From Ulota crispa (Eukaryota > Streptophyta > Bryopsida > Orthotrichales > Orthotrichaceae): a stretch of 64,000 bases of DNA. A program made the translations under genes and the position numbers. The notes under the pieces were generated by a model. The model was not told the DNA's origin. It saw only the letters and a program-made list of their open reading frames with translations, and made no database searches. Below, one piece after another: positions 63,101 through 64,000 of this stretch (its first letter is position 1; every line of letters begins with the position of its first letter). The stretch is from assembly GCA_963920765.1 (NCBI GenBank), contig OY987250.1:17414409-17478408 (forward strand), read 5' to 3'.

Positions 63101-63931
63101 TTCAAATGTCAATATCTCACTACTCTACATCTAGAATGAGCTGATTTTTTTCCCACAAGTACCTCCCATAGTCTAGAGAAACATCTTACGGTTGGATTTC
63201 CATAAAAAAAAAATTTTCCTACCTTTCTACTCATTCCCCCAAAAGTGGCAGTTTTCAATGATTTTCACAAAAAAAAGGGCTTGGTCCTTTAGGGGTTAAA
63301 GCTCTTATATCTCCAATGATTGAATTGTTTGAAAACTTGATCTATATACTGATGCAAGCATTCCAAAAAGAAGAAGATTTCAAATACTCAACTTTAGGAA
63401 GTAAAGTTGAAACTAGAGTTAAACAAATGTTGGTTTTTGAATAAATTTGTTGCATGAAAGTAAATATGCTATAATAGTGAATCTCAATACAACTTTATCA
63501 CTAGCATGACCTCTCAAATGTTATGTAAAATATCAATATGGAATGAATTACTAAAAGCATTGCTTTGGCTTCCAATATTTAGATATTTATGATCCAATTT
63601 TGAGTACCTCTTTTATTCTGTAATACCTCCTAGGATCAATTGCATGTTTCATATTGTAGCCTTTTTTATAACGCTTTTTTTCTTTGTGATCATCATCAGA
63701 TTCTGAATGATCATCCATACTAAAATGACTTTGATATCTTTTTGAAGACTGAAATTTTCTAGTTGGTTTTTTATGATGAACTTTGGATTTTGGACCATCT
63801 ACATCTTCTTCACATTCATCCTCTTCCAAAGCTTCATCACAATTTTCAATGTCCACGTTGTCATGATAATAGTATTCATTGTCATCATGATAATAGGGAT
63901 ATCTATCATATTCCTCTTCGTCTGCTCCCAT
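60130..63931 (-). CDS. Putative gene for an unrecognised low-complexity protein (partial or tentative ends)
   Basis: Function unknown. Three long open stretches join in frame at good splice sites: 63931-63608, 61526-61343 and 61141-60234 (1,416 nt, 472 codons). The second junction uses the acceptor in TTTGACTTTTAG and the third exon ends at a strong GTGAGT donor. A short last exon at 60171-60130 is possible but weak. Exon 1 is acidic and rich in Tyr, His and Asp, then basic. Exon 2 carries repeated YEPR-like units (FEPRYEPKYEPR). Exon 3 is Ser/Lys-rich, then has a Cys-rich part (CCNSTRSDCTSCSC). Coding sequence is much more AT-rich than the other three genes. The codon before the first ATG is TAG, so this is either the true start or an AG acceptor with the gene continuing beyond the window. 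A disordered lineage-specific protein or a repeat-encoded relic are both possible. Confidence 0.5.
62361..63299. mobile_element. TTAA element, subfamily A, copy 3, in an intron of the putative gene
   Basis: The left end TTAGCCCCTAAAGGACC (TTAA mutated in one base) and the right end GGTCCTTTAGGGGTTAA bound 939 bp that align in reverse orientation with 736-1658 and 43735-44660. The left end shows GGAC/GTCC around CATT, then TTGTCCC facing GGGGACAA. It lies between exons 1 and 2 of the putative gene at 60.1-63.9 kb. No conserved reading frame. Confidence 0.8.
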
Positions 63932-64000
63932 CTAACATATAAATCATTCTTCAAATTACTAATGCATAGAAGTATGTGTATACATACATATATGCCATAC

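Noticed and set aside
1..64000. CRISPR array, prophage, operon or bacterial island
   Set aside because: All convincing genes have spliceosomal introns and plant homologues; direct repeats are microsatellites or transposon parts without regular spacers.

Overview
The window looks like a nuclear genome fragment of a green plant. It carries three intact, intron-rich genes for conserved plant proteins: a callose synthase, a plant DUF707 protein and the mitochondrial cytochrome c maturation protein CCMH. All use GT-AG introns, mostly 100-800 bp. The intergenic DNA is very AT-rich and the coding exons much less so. A bryophyte or other non-seed plant would fit this composition, but nothing here proves the lineage. 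No bacterial, organellar or viral gene block was recognised.

Layout. 1-6.3 kb is AT-rich repeat DNA: a TA microsatellite, one TTAA-flanked element, one 0.9-kb hairpin and two short inverted-repeat elements. 6.3-28.9 kb is the callose synthase gene on the plus strand; I could join 53 coding exons in frame into about 2,004 residues. 29-36 kb is gene-free and repeat-rich. 36.2-40.3 kb is the DUF707 gene on the minus strand, with 13 coding exons and 371 residues. 42.3-47.4 kb is a dense nest of transposons. 48.8-49.7 kb is CCMH on the minus strand, with 3 exons and 160 residues. 50.6-60 kb is again repeats and AT-rich DNA. 60.1-63.9 kb holds a probable minus-strand gene for an unrecognised, low-complexity protein whose exons join in frame.

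The most striking content is a family of at least 14 non-coding elements, about 8 kb or an eighth of the window. They begin TTAA-CCCYT and end with the reverse complement, AGGGG-TTAA. They fall into several unrelated-looking subfamilies of 0.23-0.94 kb. Many ends carry a short hairpin or palindrome just inside the terminus whose sequence differs between subfamilies while its pairing is kept. This is the end layout of piggyBac-type transposons: TTAA target, CCC start, subterminal palindrome. No transposase is present. A paralogous empty site inside the window (59528-59531, against the filled copy at 43002-44660) supports insertion at TTAA. Three pairs of elements abut by sharing one TTAA.

Other mobile DNA includes two Stowaway/mariner-like elements with TA duplications, two CACTA-ended MITEs with 3-bp duplications, a 410-bp element with a 5-bp duplication, and two further short inverted-repeat families each present twice. 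One of these lies 0.85-0.95 kb upstream of the start codons of both the callose synthase and CCMH.
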